Below the pieces are notes generated by a model. It was not told the origin of the DNA, did not search any database, and was given only the letters and a program-made list of their open reading frames with translations. A DNA stretch of 64,000 nucleotides. It comes from Flavobacterium branchiicola (lineage in GTDB: Bacteria > Bacteroidota > Bacteroidia > Flavobacteriales > Flavobacteriaceae). The stretch is from contig NZ_JAGYWA010000003.1 in NCBI RefSeq assembly GCF_018383905.1, forward strand, positions 460,931-524,930, read 5' to 3'. Each line of letters starts with the position of its first letter. Within the stretch, counting starts at the first letter, position 1. The position numbers and the translations under genes are program-made. Shown one piece after another: positions 62,794-64,000 of this stretch.

Positions 62794-64000
62794 CTAATCC
62801 TCCAATTTTAAATAATTCCCATCAAAACTAATCACCACCTTTTTAAATTGTCCGAGTACATCCTGACCAATATTTCCAAAATTTACTGCACCATAAACAC
62901 CATAATCATTTTGGTCAATTTCCATTTTTGGGAGTAGTATTCTCTTTTTTCCAAGGTATATTTCCTGGTCTTTTACAACCCATACTTTTGTCGAAACTAC
63001 TTCTGCTCCGGCACCAGAGGATTTAATTGTTTCTAAACTACCAATACCGTCAAGATTATCTTTGAAGGTTTCATAAAATGTTTTGTTAAAGAGGCTAACC
63101 TTTGCGCCGCTGTCAAAATTAAATGGCAGGGTTTTACCTTTATATCCTAACATTACGATGGCTCTCAGTTCATCTACAAATAAGTTCTTCTCGTTTTTAT
63201 CTGCTTCTACATCTTTTGAGAACGTAAGTTTATTTTCTTCAATGGTAATCGTTCCTAACTCCTTTACGATAGGAAAACCAATAATTCCGTTAATCACATA
63301 CGCACCATCTGCAAATGTAAATGCGGTGTCGGGATATACTAAAAATATAGCGTTATGAATTTTTAATTCACCCAAAGTAATTTCCGGAGCAACGCCTATT
63401 TGAACTTTGTTTTTTTGTCCTGTAAAACTCGCCACCGAAATGTTATTATCGGGCAGGATTTTAATTCCCATTTTTTCTGCCATACCTTCTGTAACACAAC
63501 TAATTCCAGCTCCGGTATCAAAAACAAAATTAGATTCGGTATCATTTCCCTTAACTTCTGTTGTAATTAAACCCGCCTTGTCTTTTATTGTAGCAAGTGT
63601 AACTGTCGAGAACTTCTCGATCTTCTGGGCGCGGGTACTTCTTAAAGACTGCCAGATTCTTTGTGTATTTAATTCGTCGAGAAGTTCGTCTTCTGTGAGA
63701 TGATCTTTAAATTTTATCGTGAGTACTTTAGAAGCGGTATAAGCCATATTATAATTAAAGAGCTTTATGTAATTATCTCTCTTTAGCTTAGCAAATTCGT
63801 TCGTATTAATTAGTTCGTTATTTTTCAAACTGTCCAGATAGGCATTCGACAACTTCGGTTTATTGCACACATTGGCAAATAATCCTTTGTAGAAATAATA
63901 GTCTTTACCTTTTTCTATAGTATTAAGACTATCCATTTTAATAAACTGATGCTGCTTACTCAATTGTTTTAAACTGAAGTCTGAATTGTTTTGTCCAAAC
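62794..64000 (-). CDS. Retropepsin-like aspartic protease domain protein, N-terminus off window
   Basis: The frame is open to the window edge; a TTG at 63963 is the first possible start inside the window, but codons upstream (reading FGQNNSDFSLKQL) look like real coding sequence after a signal peptide, so the gene probably begins outside. Two aspartic-protease motifs are present, FVFDTGAGISCV and FNFDSGAKVSLF, about 120 residues apart, each followed by the expected hydrophobic strand, as in single-chain pepsin-like or duplicated retropepsin-type proteins of Bacteroidota. It is probably periplasmic. Two motif copies in one chain suggest an internal dimer. Its substrate is unknown. Confidence 0.85.
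   Translation of the reverse strand, partial: FGQNNSDFSLKQLSKQHQFIKMDSLNTIEKGKDYYFYKGLFANVCNKPKLSNAYLDSLKNNELINTNEFAKLKRDNYIKLFNYNMAYTASKVLTIKFKDHLTEDELLDELNTQRIWQSLRSTRAQKIEKFSTVTLATIKDKAGLITTEVKGNDTESNFVFDTGAGISCVTEGMAEKMGIKILPDNNISVASFTGQKNKVQIGVAPEITLGELKIHNAIFLVYPDTAFTFADGAYVINGIIGFPIVKELGTITIEENKLTFSKDVEADKNEKNLFVDELRAIVMLGYKGKTLPFNFDSGAKVSLFNKTFYETFKDNLDGIGSLETIKSSGAGAEVVSTKVWVVKDQEIYLGKKRILLPKMEIDQNDYGVYGAVNFGNIGQDVLGQFKKVVISFDGNYLKLED

Noticed and set aside
63961..63963. TTG start for the retropepsin-like protein
   Set aside because: The frame continues upstream to the window edge with plausible mature-protein sequence, so the true start is likely outside.

Overview
The window looks like the chromosome of a Flavobacterium-type member of the Bacteroidota. 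The signs are low GC content, SusC/SusD pairs, a hybrid two-component regulator carrying an AraC output domain, TAnnTTTG-type -7 promoter elements, few Shine-Dalgarno sequences, and many short palindromic intergenic repeats. No rRNA, tRNA, CRISPR array or transposase gene was seen. All family names rest on motif recognition by eye; no database search was run.

Layout. 1-3.5 kb: an aldehyde dehydrogenase, a DapA-family lyase and a divergent AraC regulator, which fit a 4-hydroxyproline or sugar-acid route to 2-oxoglutarate. 4.0-11.4 kb: a TetR-controlled efflux operon (TolC-like outer membrane factor, HlyD-like adaptor, two ABC ATPases, two ABC-2 permeases), interrupted by an odd array of direct and inverted repeats. 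11.4-26.3 kb: a complete fructan utilisation locus (fructose-type hybrid sensor, sugar porter, periplasmic GH32, SusC, SusD, DUF4960-like surface protein, GH32-like lipoprotein, fructokinase). 26.6-31 kb: an NADP-binding oxidoreductase, a propeller sensor kinase and a convergent LuxR-type response regulator, then a long repeat array. 32-41.6 kb: an asparagine/aspartate catabolic module (asparaginase, aspartase, AspT-like exchanger, Dcu fumarate transporter, outer-membrane protein, divergent malic enzyme). 41.7-56.6 kb: small redox, detoxification and regulatory genes (nitronate monooxygenase, SDRs, tautomerase, YceI, Crp-like regulator, DoxX, AraC, LytTR pair, two alpha/beta hydrolases, cupin, DUF1223), separated by two families of dispersed repeats. 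56.7-57.3 kb: two candidate structured RNA elements and a small conserved-looking ORF. 57.4-62.5 kb: a very AT-rich, tightly coupled four-gene operon (coiled-coil membrane protein, 86-residue protein, membrane KAP-type P-loop NTPase, GIY-YIG nuclease) that looks like an acquired conflict or defence island. 62.8 kb to the end: a retropepsin-like protein running off the window.

The most notable results are: (1) the KAP NTPase/GIY-YIG/coiled-coil operon, which I cannot match to any named defence system; (2) a three-promoter mini-regulon (DoxX protein and two secreted alpha/beta hydrolases) in which TTGTCC-type boxes repeat at exactly 21 bp and lie exactly 41 bp upstream of the -7 element; (3) a compact four-stem RNA fold at 56953-57026 between duplicated start-codon sequences; (4) a Crp-like operator next to a Crp-family gene whose recognition helix has the matching residues; and (5) several repeat families, including one nested insertion.
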